Of a stretch of 34,790 bases of DNA, positions 23,758 through 31,843 are shown piece after piece. The position numbers and the translations under genes were made by a program. The stretch comes from Pseudomonas sp. KK4. GTDB taxonomy: Bacteria; Pseudomonadota; Gammaproteobacteria; Pseudomonadales; Pseudomonadaceae. The notes below the pieces were generated by a model. The model searched no databases. It saw nothing but the letters and a program-made list of their open reading frames with translations, and was not told the origin of the DNA. Every line of letters begins with the position of its first letter. Within the stretch, counting starts at the first letter, position 1. The stretch is from the NCBI RefSeq assembly GCF_001984065.1, contig NZ_LYVP01000055.1:1-34790 (forward strand). The letters are read 5' to 3'.

Positions 23758-24588
23758 GTGAAAAAAACCATCATTGCCGCTCTGCTCGCTGCTGCTGCCA
23801 ACTACGCCAACGCCGGCACGGTACTGGTTGTACTGTCGGATCAGGATCGACTGGACCTGAAAGACGGCAAGGTCATGCAGACCGGTTTCTTCCTGAACGA
23901 ATTGATGCAACCGGTGCAGACCTTCATCGCGGCGGGTCAAACCGTGGTATTTGCCACCCCGAGCGGCAAGGCGCCGACTGCGGATCAGAAGTCCAATGAT
24001 GTGAGCTTCTGGGGCGGCGATGAGAAGGCCCGTCAGGAAAGCCTTGCCCTGCTGGACACGCTGAAGCTGACCTCCAAGAGCGGCTCGCCGGCAATCAGCT
24101 TCGCCCAGGTTCAGAAAATCGGCTACGACAAGTTCGATGCCGTGTTCGTGCCTGGCGGCCATATCCCGATGCAGGATCTGCTCAAGGACAAGCAACTGGG
24201 CCAACTGCTGACCAACTTCCATGAAAAAGGCAAGATCACCGGCTTCACCTGCCATGGCACCATCGCCATGTTGTCGGCGATCCCGGACGCGCACGGTTTT
24301 GTCTCCGCACTGGAGTCGGGCAAACAGCCGGCAGCGCCAGCCAACTGGATTTACAAGGGCTACAAAGTCACCGCCTTCACCGACGCGGAAGAGGAACAGG
24401 CCAAAGGCTTCCTCGGCGGCGGCCATATGAAACTGTTTCCGCAGGATGGCCTGACGGCAGCCGGCGCCAACTTCTCCGAAGCCAAGCCCTGGAGCGAGAA
24501 CGTGATCCAGGACCGTGAAGTCATTTCCGGCCAGAACCCACAGTCGGCCAAGGCCGTCGCCGTGGCCATCCTGGCGAAAATGAAGTAA
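23758..24588 (+). CDS. Exported DJ-1/PfpI-superfamily protein (type 1 amidotransferase-like)
   Basis: Protein of 276 residues starting at GTG 23758 with GGAG upstream. A Sec signal (MKKTIIAALLAAAANYANA) is likely cleaved near residue 19. The class I amidotransferase-like fold shows 'FVPGGHIPMQDL' (130-141) and the nucleophile elbow 'GFTCHGTIA' with Cys165. This is the DJ-1/PfpI/Hsp31 type; a Hsp31-like glyoxalase or chaperone role is possible but unproven. Periplasmic location is inferred from the signal peptide. It is convergent with the aminotransferase gene. Confidence 0.87.
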   Translation: MKKTIIAALLAAAANYANAGTVLVVLSDQDRLDLKDGKVMQTGFFLNELMQPVQTFIAAGQTVVFATPSGKAPTADQKSNDVSFWGGDEKARQESLALLDTLKLTSKSGSPAISFAQVQKIGYDKFDAVFVPGGHIPMQDLLKDKQLGQLLTNFHEKGKITGFTCHGTIAMLSAIPDAHGFVSALESGKQPAAPANWIYKGYKVTAFTDAEEEQAKGFLGGGHMKLFPQDGLTAAGANFSEAKPWSENVIQDREVISGQNPQSAKAVAVAILAKMK

Positions 24589-24615
24589 GCCCGGGAAAGC
24601 CGGATCGTAGGTGCT

Positions 24616-24662
24616 GTGGGTCGATTGCTGACTGTCCCATCATCAGCGTTGGGTCGACCCAC
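24616..24662. terminator. Bidirectional hairpin between convergent genes
   Basis: GTGGGTCGA (24616-24624) and TCGACCCAC (24654-24662) form a perfect 9-bp stem with a 29-nt loop between the stops at 24588 and 24692. No clear T-tract follows on either side. Confidence 0.4.
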
Positions 24663-24691
24663 ATCATGCAGCTGCCCATCATCCGTCCCGT

Positions 24692-25825
24692 TTAGCGACT
24701 CATCACCTCATCCAGTGCCTGCTCAAGGGTGCTGACCGTGCGCTCGATGTTGTGCAGCTTTTCGAGTCCGAACAGACCGATGCGGAACGTCTGGAAGTCC
24801 GCCGGCTCGTCGCATTGCAACGGCACCCCGGCGGCAATCTGCAGGCCATGGCTGGCAAATTTCTTGCCGTTCTTGATGTCGGCGTCGTCGGTGTAGCTCA
24901 CCACCACGCCCGGGGCCTGGAAGCCGGGGGCGGCCACGCTTTTGAAGCCTTTGTGGGTCAACATTGCGCGCACCCGATCGCCCAGCGCCTGCTGTTCATT
25001 GCGGACCTTTTCAAAGCCATAGGCTTGCGTCTCTTTCATCACGTCGTTGAATCGCGCGAGGGCATCGCTGGGCATGGTCGCATGGTAGGCATGGCCGCCC
25101 TGTTCGTAGGCCTGCATGATCTGCAGCCACTTTTTCAGGTCGCAGGCGAAGCTGCTGCTTTGCGTCTGTTCGATGCGCCCCAGGGCCAGCGAACTGAACA
25201 TCACCAGGGCGCAGCAAGGCGAGGCGCTCCAGCCTTTCTGCGGTGCGCTGATCAGCAGGTCGACTGCGCATTTGTGCATGTCCACCCACAGCGTGCCGGA
25301 GGCGATGCAGTCCAGCACGAACAGGCCACCCACCGCATGCACGGCGTCGCCGACGGCCCGCAGGTACTCGTCGGGCAGGATAATCCCTGAAGAAGTTTCA
25401 ACGTGGGGGGCGAAGACGATTTGCGGCTTATGTGTCTCAATGGCTGCCAGCACTTCATCCAGAGGCGGTGGCGCGTAGGCCGCCTGGCGACCGGTGTCGA
25501 CCGGTCGGGCTTTGAGCACCGTGGTGGCCGCTGGAATCTTGCCCATCTCGAGGATCTGGCTCCAGCGATAACTGAACCAGCCGTTGCGGATCACCAGGCA
25601 TTGCTGGTCGGTGGCGAACTGTCGAGCCACCGCTTCCATGCCGAATGTACCGCTGCCCGGGACCACCGCAACGGCCTGGGCGTTGTAGACCTGTTTGAGG
25701 GTGGTGGAAATGTTCTTCATCACGCCTTGAAAGGACTGCGACATGTGGTTGAGCGAGCGGTCGGTGTAGACCACTGAATACTCGACCAGCCCCTCGGGAT
25801 CGATACTGGGATATAGCTTTGACAT
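24692..25825 (-). CDS. PLP-dependent class V aminotransferase
   Basis: Fold-type I aminotransferase of 377 residues. 'VVPGSGTFGMEA' (54-65) holds the phosphate of the cofactor, 'VLDCIAS' has Asp172 for the pyridine nitrogen, and 'ISAPQKGWSASP' carries the Schiff-base Lys197. This is the alanine-glyoxylate/serine-pyruvate/2-aminoethylphosphonate group of class V; the exact donor is not certain. GGAG precedes the ATG. It is divergent from tspO with a 228-nt gap in which I see no further gene. Confidence 0.9.
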   Translation of the reverse strand: MSKLYPSIDPEGLVEYSVVYTDRSLNHMSQSFQGVMKNISTTLKQVYNAQAVAVVPGSGTFGMEAVARQFATDQQCLVIRNGWFSYRWSQILEMGKIPAATTVLKARPVDTGRQAAYAPPPLDEVLAAIETHKPQIVFAPHVETSSGIILPDEYLRAVGDAVHAVGGLFVLDCIASGTLWVDMHKCAVDLLISAPQKGWSASPCCALVMFSSLALGRIEQTQSSSFACDLKKWLQIMQAYEQGGHAYHATMPSDALARFNDVMKETQAYGFEKVRNEQQALGDRVRAMLTHKGFKSVAAPGFQAPGVVVSYTDDADIKNGKKFASHGLQIAAGVPLQCDEPADFQTFRIGLFGLEKLHNIERTVSTLEQALDEVMSR

Positions 25826-26053
25826 GGAGTGACTCCTTTGGCAGAGATATCAGTGCTATTGACCCTGCCCTAAGCCTTGGCAAATGACAAGATTGCTCGT
25901 GGTTGAATGGCGAGTCGTGGGGGGGGCGAACGGCGCGGATCAGAGAAATGTCCTCCCCTCCTGCAAACTTTTCGCCACCGTGGGCGTCCCTTCTTTAAGA
26001 CCGCCGACCTGGCGTTTGAACCCAGACAGCTGACCCTCAGCCAAGGATGAATG

Positions 26054-26494
26054 ATGACTTTCCTGATTTTTCTTCTGGCCTGCGGTGCCGCAGGCAGCAC
26101 GGGCCTCTTCTTCAAACCGGGCCCTTGGTACGAATCGCTCGCCAAACCCAGCTTCACCCCTCCCAACTGGCTGTTCCCGGTGGCCTGGACAACGATCTAT
26201 CTGTTGCTGGCCTGGGCCGGTTACCGGCTCAGCCTGATCCCCGGAACCCAAGCGGTGCTGGCGCTATGGGCGGCGCAGATTGCGCTGAATACGCTGTGGA
26301 CCCCGGTGTTCTTCGGCGCGAACCGCATTTTTGCCGCGATGGTGATCCTGATACTGCTCTGGCTGGTGGTCGCTGCCCTGGTGGTGATGGCCTTGCAGTT
26401 TGACGTGATCACCGGGTTGATCCTGTTTCCTTACCTGGTGTGGCTGTGCGTGGCGGCGGCGTTGAATTTCTCCATCTGGCGGCACAACCGTTGA
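26054..26494 (+). CDS. tspO: TspO/MBR family membrane protein
   Basis: Five-helix membrane protein of about 146 residues. 'KPGPWYESLAKPSFTPPNWLFPVAWT' is the family signature in the first loop and helix II (positions about 20-46, Lys-Pro-Ser and Pro-Pro-x-Trp key). 'NTLWTPVFFG' matches the conserved helix III pattern. TspO binds tetrapyrroles and cholesterol-like ligands and is linked to stress and porphyrin handling. The ATG at 26054 has AAGGA at better spacing than the adjacent ATG at 26051. Confidence 0.93.
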   Translation: MTFLIFLLACGAAGSTGLFFKPGPWYESLAKPSFTPPNWLFPVAWTTIYLLLAWAGYRLSLIPGTQAVLALWAAQIALNTLWTPVFFGANRIFAAMVILILLWLVVAALVVMALQFDVITGLILFPYLVWLCVAAALNFSIWRHNR

Positions 26495-26497
26495 TGC

Positions 26498-26961
26498 TGT
26501 AGGAGCGAGCTCGCTCGCGATGGTCGTGAACGATGACGCGGGAAACCTGATGCCCAGCGGTGTTCTCTGGTTTTTCGCGAGCGAGCTCGCTCCTACAGGG
26601 GAACGCGGTTAACTGTAGGAGCGAGCTTGCTCGCGATGGTGGTCAACGATGACGCGGGGAACCTGATGCCCAGCGGTGTTCTCCGGTTTTTCGCGAGCAT
26701 GCTCGCTCCTACAGGGGAACGCGGTCGTTTGTAGGAGCGAGCTCGCTCGCGATGGTGGTCAACGATAACGCGGGAAACCTGATGCCCCGCGGTGTTCTCT
26801 GGTTTTTCGCGAGCATGCTCGCTCCTACAGGGGAATGCGATTAACTGTAGGAGCGAGCTTGCTCGCGATGGTGGTCAACGATGACGCGGGGAACCTGATG
26901 CCCAGCGGTGTTCTCCGGTTTTTCGCGAGCGAGCTCGCTCCTACAGGGGATGTCGGGTTGG
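26498..26961. repeat. Tandem array of four 116-bp BIME units
   Basis: TGTAGGAGCGAGCT begins units at 26498, 26614, 26730 and 26846, exactly 116 bp apart. Each unit has two inverted REPs, TGTAGGAGCGAGCTYGCTCG and its mirror, around a spacer containing AACGATRACGCGGG and CCTGATGCCC. Units 1 and 3 share GCTCG, GGGAAACC and TTCTCTGG; units 2 and 4 share GCTTG, GGGGAACC and TTCTCCGG. The array fills the gap between the convergent tspO and TIM-barrel genes. Confidence 0.95.
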
Positions 26962-27771
26962 TTAAATGGTTTGTGGCGTCTTCGAACTGTGCAGCCAGGC
27001 GCGGGTGAGGGTGAAGGCTCGGGCCAGGCGCGCAGCGGCGTCCATCCCGGGGCATGGGACTTCCACGCTGCCGTGCACTTGAGGTGGCAACGCCTGGAGC
27101 AGTCCGGCCAAGGGCAATTCGCCCTGCCCCGGCGCGAGGCGCCCCTCCCGCGCCTCGCGAATAATCCCCTCGCCCGTGGGCGCCAACGCCGGCGCGTCGC
27201 ACCATTGCACGCCATGGATATAACGGGGGTCCAGTTGCGCCACCGCTGCGGCATCACCACCGGAGCGGAACAGGTGCAAGGCATCGATCAGCACCCCACC
27301 GTTGGCCTGCCCCGCCGCCGCAACTAGCGCGACGGCCTGTTGCAGGTCGCCGATCTGGCGCCAGCGCATGAACTCCAGATCCACCCGCAGCCCATATCCG
27401 CCGGCCAGTTCGCACAGGGCGGTGAAGTTGTCCGTGAGCCGCGACTGCTGCGGATCATCCCCCGACACCGTGATGCAACGCGCGCCCAATTGCGCCCCGG
27501 CCTCCAGCAACATCGCCAGCCCGGCGATGTCCACGCCGGGTTTGAGCTCGACGAATTCGATCTCGTTGACCACTACCCCTTCATCGTCCAGCGTGCGCTT
27601 CAACTGCCGCAACGCCTGGCTGCCCGGCGCCAGCGGGTAAGCGATGCCACCCGCCATGGCCGGGTGCAGGCGCAGCCCGACCGAGCTGAAACCCGCTCGA
27701 CTCGCCTCCCTCACCAGCACCTGCGGCGCCAGCTCCAGCGCGGTGAGGTGCGCGACACCCAGGCCACTCAA
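26962..27771 (-). CDS. TIM-barrel sugar-phosphate isomerase/epimerase-like protein (TTG start)
   Basis: AP-endonuclease-2/xylose-isomerase-like barrel of about 269 residues. Visible strands include 'AGFSSVGLRL', 'EIEFVELKPG', 'RCITVSGDD', 'VDLEFMRW' and 'GGVLIDALHLFRSGG'; Glu and Asp/His in these are the usual metal ligands. The start is taken as TTG at 27771: GGGAGG lies 8 nt upstream and the codon overlaps the stop of the SDR gene (TTGA), so the two are coupled. No better ATG or GTG fits. It is the last gene of the four-gene operon; the substrate is unknown. Confidence 0.82.
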   Translation of the reverse strand: MSGLGVAHLTALELAPQVLVREASRAGFSSVGLRLHPAMAGGIAYPLAPGSQALRQLKRTLDDEGVVVNEIEFVELKPGVDIAGLAMLLEAGAQLGARCITVSGDDPQQSRLTDNFTALCELAGGYGLRVDLEFMRWRQIGDLQQAVALVAAAGQANGGVLIDALHLFRSGGDAAAVAQLDPRYIHGVQWCDAPALAPTGEGIIREAREGRLAPGQGELPLAGLLQALPPQVHGSVEVPCPGMDAAARLARAFTLTRAWLHSSKTPQTI

Positions 27772-28508
27772 TAGGTGGCCCTCCCGCCGCTGAGGTCGAA
27801 CACAAAACCGGTGGTAAAGCTGCATTCGGGCCCGGCGATCCAGGTCACCATGTTGGCGATCTCCTCGATTTGCAGGAAGCGCCCCATGGGGATCTTGGCC
27901 TTGCTCGCCGCGATGTGCTCCGGCGTCATCTCCGCCAGCAGCCCGGTCTCGACCATGGCCGGCGCGATGCAGTTGAGTAGCACACCGTCCTGGGCCAGTT
28001 CCTTGGCCGCGGCCTTGGTGAACGCAATGACGCCGGCCTTGGCCGCCGAATAGCCAGAGATGTACTGCACACCGTCCTTGCCGGCCATCGAGGCGACATT
28101 GACGATGCGCCCGTAGCCGCGCTCACGCATGTGCGCGATGGCGGTGCGGCAGCAATAGAACACCGCAGTCAGGTCGACGGCGATGACCTGGTCCCAGGCC
28201 GCCGTCGGGTATTCCCAGGACGGCGCCACCGGGCCATTGATCCCGGCGTTGTTGACCAGGATATCGACCTGCCCCTGCTGCACCAGCACCTCTTTGAACG
28301 CCGCCTCCACCGACGCCAGCGAGGCCACATTCACCGCCTGGCGCATCACCGGTTCAAAGCCGTTGGCGACGCTGTCCCAGCCCTCCACCGCCAGATCCCA
28401 GATGACGATCTGCGCGCCAGCGGTGTGCAAGCGCCGGGCAATCCCCAGGCCAATGCCGCGCATGCCGCCGGTGACGATGGCCGTCTGGCCTTCCAGGTAA
28501 CGAGTCAT
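27768..28508 (-). CDS. SDR-family sugar/sugar-acid dehydrogenase
   Basis: Classical SDR of 246 residues: TGGMRGIG (13-20), Asp38 after beta-2 ('VIWDLA', favouring NAD), NNAG (86-89), Ser140, Tyr153 and Lys157 (YSAAK). The closest families I can name are sugar or 2-keto-3-deoxy sugar-acid dehydrogenases, but the substrate is not readable. Its ATG overlaps the stop of the upstream MFS gene by one base (TGATG), and its stop overlaps the TTG of the next gene, so three genes are translationally coupled. Confidence 0.9.
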   Translation of the reverse strand: MTRYLEGQTAIVTGGMRGIGLGIARRLHTAGAQIVIWDLAVEGWDSVANGFEPVMRQAVNVASLASVEAAFKEVLVQQGQVDILVNNAGINGPVAPSWEYPTAAWDQVIAVDLTAVFYCCRTAIAHMRERGYGRIVNVASMAGKDGVQYISGYSAAKAGVIAFTKAAAKELAQDGVLLNCIAPAMVETGLLAEMTPEHIAASKAKIPMGRFLQIEEIANMVTWIAGPECSFTTGFVFDLSGGRATY

Positions 28509-29854
28509 CAGTGAGCTCCTTGTTGAACGGTTTGGATGTCAGGCAGGCGCTGCAGATCGCGCACCATGAACAGGTAGCACAGCGCGCCCAGTACGGTGAT
28601 CGAGGACACGAACGCCAGGGCCCAGACGAACGAGCCGGTGCTGGTGACGATCACGCCGATGGTCAGCGGGGTGACGATGCCGGCCGCGTTGGCGAACAGG
28701 TTGAACACGCCGCCGCTCAGGCCCAGCAGGCCTTTGGGGGCGATGTCGGAGACAATCATCCAGGCCAGCGCCGACATGCCCTGGGCGAAATACGCCACGC
28801 ACAGGATGGCGATCACCAGCGCATCGGAGTCCACGTAGTTGGCCAACACGATCACCGAGGCGGTCAAAAGCCCTGCGATTACCGGCAATTTGCGTGCGAC
28901 GTTCAGCGAATAGCCACGGCGCAACAGGGCGTCCGACAGCCAGCCGCCGGCCAGGGTGCCCAGGGACGCGGCAATGAACGGCAGCACCGCCACCCAACCC
29001 ACCTTGAGCCAGGGCATGTGCCGCTCGGTGACCAGATAGGTAGGGAACCAGGTCAGGAAAAACACGTTGGTCGAGTTGCAGGCGAACTGCCCCAGGCAGA
29101 TCCCCAGCATGTTGCGATGCTTGAGCAATGCGGGGATCTGCGACCAGGAAAACCGCGTGGCTTTCTGGCCGCCATCGACCACCCCGCCACCCGCGGCGAT
29201 GTAGTCCAGTTCCGCTTGGTTGGCCGTGGTCGACTCATGGGGCTCGTGGTATTTGCGCCACCACACCAGGCCATAGAGCACACCCATAATGCCCACCGCC
29301 ACCAGCAATACGCGCCAGCCATAGGCGTGCAGCACCCAGAACAACAACGGTGTGAGAAAGGCCAGGCCAACGTATTCGGCGAAGGTGTAGATACCGGTCG
29401 CCCGCGCCCGCTCACTCTGCGGGAACCAGGTCGCGACTACGCGGCTGTTGGTAGGAAAGCACGGCGCTTCGCTGGCGCCCACCAGCAGGCGAAAACCCAG
29501 CAGCGACAGAAAGCCCTGGGCCAGGCCCTGCAGGCCAGTGAACAACGACCACAAGGTCAGCGCCAGCCAGTAGGTGAACTTGGTGCCCAAACGGTCAATG
29601 AGGATGCCGCCGGGAATCTGCGCGGCGGCGTAGGTCCAGGAAAACGCAGAGAAGATCAGCCCCATCATCACCGCGTTCAGCCCCAGGTCGGCGCTGATGC
29701 TGGGGGCGGCGATGCCCATCACGCTGCGGTCCAGGTAGTTGATCATGGTGCCGCCGGAAATCAGCGCCAGGATCATGAAGCGGGTGCGGGTCCTGGCGGC
29801 TTGCGTCGCCGGACGGGCGAGCGCCGCCGTCGCGAATCTATTGTCGGTCGTCAT
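28508..29854 (-). CDS. ACS-family MFS transporter (sugar-acid/anion symporter type)
   Basis: Transporter of 448 residues with about 12 membrane helices. 'INYLDRSVMGIAAP' in helix I and 'FPTNSRVVATWFPQSERARATGIY' (key residues P-x-N-x-R, W-F-P, E-R-x-x-A) are signatures of the anion:cation symporter group that includes DgoT and GudP. It probably imports an organic anion such as a sugar acid. Ribosome site AGGAA precedes the ATG. It lies 51 nt after the amidohydrolase gene and overlaps the SDR start. Confidence 0.9.
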   Translation of the reverse strand: MTTDNRFATAALARPATQAARTRTRFMILALISGGTMINYLDRSVMGIAAPSISADLGLNAVMMGLIFSAFSWTYAAAQIPGGILIDRLGTKFTYWLALTLWSLFTGLQGLAQGFLSLLGFRLLVGASEAPCFPTNSRVVATWFPQSERARATGIYTFAEYVGLAFLTPLLFWVLHAYGWRVLLVAVGIMGVLYGLVWWRKYHEPHESTTANQAELDYIAAGGGVVDGGQKATRFSWSQIPALLKHRNMLGICLGQFACNSTNVFFLTWFPTYLVTERHMPWLKVGWVAVLPFIAASLGTLAGGWLSDALLRRGYSLNVARKLPVIAGLLTASVIVLANYVDSDALVIAILCVAYFAQGMSALAWMIVSDIAPKGLLGLSGGVFNLFANAAGIVTPLTIGVIVTSTGSFVWALAFVSSITVLGALCYLFMVRDLQRLPDIQTVQQGAH

Positions 29855-29905
29855 GGTGTTGTTCCTTGTTTTTATTGGGGTATTACGGGCAGCACCGCTG
29901 CCGAT

Positions 29906-30739
29906 TCAACGCTCGCCAAAGCCGAACAGCCGCCGTGGCGTGTCCCACATCACGTTTCTCCTCACACTTGCATCGGGCATCAATCGTTCGGCCAGCTTAA
30001 GCAGCGGGCCGTAGTCCACCCGCGATGGCTCGCGAATGAACGGCCAGTCCGAGCCCCACACGCAGGCATCCGGGCCAAAGGCCTGGAGCAATGCACATAC
30101 GTAGGTGCCGGCCTGTTCATCGAGATGATCGCGGGCGGCGAACTTCTGCATGCCGGAGATCTTCACCCAGGCCCGGCCACTGTCGGCCAGGTCCAGCAGT
30201 GCGCGGAACCCCGGCTGGTCAAGGCCTGCGCGGGCCTCGGGGCGGCCACAGTGATCGATGAGCAGCCGCGGCGCGGTCAATTCGATCAGGCCCAGCAATT
30301 CGACCAATTGATCGCCCTGCACCTGAATCTGCGCGAACAGGTCCAACTCGGCGAGCCGCCCGAACAGCCCGGCCGCGTCACTCATGACCGCCACGCCTTC
30401 CAGCGCCGGATTGAAGGCGACACCCACCACGCCCTGCTCCTTGAGCGCCGCCAGTTCAAGCAAGCTGATGTCATGGTCGACCACAGCGATGCCCTTGAAA
30501 CGGCCTTCGCCATGGGCCAGTGCATGCAGCAGGCAGCGGTTGTCGGTGCGGTAGCCGCTGCTCGGCCCCACCAGCAGCGCGTGGTGCACCCCGTAGGCGT
30601 CCATGACCCGGGCGAACTGCTCCAGCGGTGCGACCTCCTGGCCGGCCGGTGCGTAGACCGTGTCGGCGCGATAGGCAAAGCGTGCGGGGTCAAACAAATG
30701 GTTATGGCAATCGATCTTGGGTTCGTCGTAAATGCTCAA
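29906..30739 (-). CDS. Amidohydrolase-2 family lactonase-like hydrolase (TTG start)
   Basis: TIM-barrel hydrolase of about 277 residues. 'KIDCHNHLFDP' has the HxH motif (His12, His14), 'LLIDHCGRP' His163, and 'VWGSDWPF' Asp231, as in PF04909 enzymes such as 2-pyrone-4,6-dicarboxylate lactonase (LigI) and sugar lactonases. It likely opens a lactone. The frame stays open upstream without an ATG close to the domain; a TTG at 30739 with GGGAG 6 nt upstream gives MSIYDEPKIDCHNHL. It is the first gene of the four-gene operon, divergent from the LysR gene at 30890. Confidence 0.85.
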   Translation of the reverse strand: MSIYDEPKIDCHNHLFDPARFAYRADTVYAPAGQEVAPLEQFARVMDAYGVHHALLVGPSSGYRTDNRCLLHALAHGEGRFKGIAVVDHDISLLELAALKEQGVVGVAFNPALEGVAVMSDAAGLFGRLAELDLFAQIQVQGDQLVELLGLIELTAPRLLIDHCGRPEARAGLDQPGFRALLDLADSGRAWVKISGMQKFAARDHLDEQAGTYVCALLQAFGPDACVWGSDWPFIREPSRVDYGPLLKLAERLMPDASVRRNVMWDTPRRLFGFGER

Positions 30740-30778
30740 GGCTGCTCCCGCCAAGCGTCTCTGCGCTTGCTCGCTGAT

Positions 30779-30878
30779 CTTTGTTATTGTTCGCCGCGCC
30801 GGGCGATTGAGTTGCAGTGAAGATACGACCCGGCGCTCGATCGCGCTCATACCCAGATCGCTCGAACAATAACCAAAG
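30779..30878. promoter_or_regulatory. Divergent promoter region with a spaced inverted repeat
   Basis: CTTTGTTATTGTTCG (30779-30793) and CGAACAATAACCAAAG (30863-30878) are inverted repeats differing by one extra base. They sit at the two edges of the region between the hydrolase and LysR genes. They may be LysR contact sites for the two promoters. Confidence 0.45.
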
Positions 30879-30889
30879 GTTAATGACCC

Positions 30890-31840
30890 ATGCTCAACGA
30901 AGCCCCCGAAGCCACGACGATGGTGTTCAAGCTGCGGCACATGGAAGTGTTCCGGGCGGTGATGCTGACCGGCTCGATCAGCGGGGCAGCGAAGATGCTG
31001 TACGTGTCGCAGCCAGCGGTGAGCAAACTGATCACCTACATCGAAAGTCGGCTGGCCTACCGCCTGTTCCAGCGCATCAACAATCGCCTGGTGCCCACCG
31101 CCGAAGCGGTGACCCTGTACCGGGAAGTCGAGCGGGTCTATCAGGCCGCGCTGGCGGTCAACGAGTGCGCGCGGGCCCTGGCCAACGGCCCCCATCACCA
31201 ATTGCGAATCTGCTGCAGCGCATCATTGTCGACGGTGGTCATTCCAGGCGCCCTGGCCCAGCTCAAGCGGGAAATGCCGGCGCTGAACATCGAATGGCAA
31301 ACCACGTTGATGGGCGATATGCCCAACCAGATCCTGTCGAAGAAAGTCGACCTGGCGATTTCCGCGCTGCCGCTGATCCACGATCACCTGCACTCGATGG
31401 CCTTCATGCGCGCACGCATGGTCTGCGTGATGCCGGCGGATCACCCGTTTGCCGGCAGGGCTGCGTTGTCGCTGCACGATCTGGTCGACCAGCCGTTGCT
31501 GCTGTTTCGCCCCGACATGCCGTTTGGCCGGTTGCTGGCCGAGGAAATCGAACGCCAGGGCCTGAACCTGGGTTCGATGCTGAACTTCACCAACGCCAAC
31601 GAAGCGGTGGCGCTGGTCAAGCAAGGCATGGGCCTGACCATCATCGATGAGTTCGTGGCCCAGGACAGCGGCCTGGTGGTGGTGCCGCTGGTGGAGGCGA
31701 TTCACTTCGACATCAGTTTTGTCTATTCGAAGTTCGAACCGCTGTCGGCCTCATCCGCCCGGCTGATGCAGGTGCTGCATCGCCAGGCGGTGAAACTGGG
31801 ACGGGTGATTCCCGGGTTTGAATTGCCGCCGATGGCTTGA
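30890..31840 (+). CDS. LysR-family regulator of the catabolic operon
   Basis: LysR protein of 316 residues (306 if started at the ATG 30920). HTH: 'MEVFRAVMLTGSISGAAKMLYVSQPAVSKLITYIESRL', followed by 'LFQRINNRLVPTAEAVTLYREV'. The effector domain begins near 'HQLRICCSASLSTVVIPGAL'. It is divergent from the lactonase-MFS-SDR-TIM operon, its likely target, and convergent with gal (3-nt gap). Confidence 0.92.
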   Translation: MLNEAPEATTMVFKLRHMEVFRAVMLTGSISGAAKMLYVSQPAVSKLITYIESRLAYRLFQRINNRLVPTAEAVTLYREVERVYQAALAVNECARALANGPHHQLRICCSASLSTVVIPGALAQLKREMPALNIEWQTTLMGDMPNQILSKKVDLAISALPLIHDHLHSMAFMRARMVCVMPADHPFAGRAALSLHDLVDQPLLLFRPDMPFGRLLAEEIERQGLNLGSMLNFTNANEAVALVKQGMGLTIIDEFVAQDSGLVVVPLVEAIHFDISFVYSKFEPLSASSARLMQVLHRQAVKLGRVIPGFELPPMA

Positions 31841-31843
31841 GGA

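Noticed and set aside
23683..24426. 247-codon minus-strand frame
   Set aside because: Antisense to the DJ-1-like gene, whose signal peptide and Cys elbow are convincing.
26498..26961. Possible CRISPR array
   Set aside because: The units are 116 bp, nearly identical throughout and made of inverted REPs; there are no unique spacers.
28511..30820. 769-codon open frame on the plus strand
   Set aside because: It is antisense to the MFS and amidohydrolase genes, whose motifs are clear, and its translation is rich in His, Gln, Gly and Arg with no recognisable domain. High GC creates such frames.
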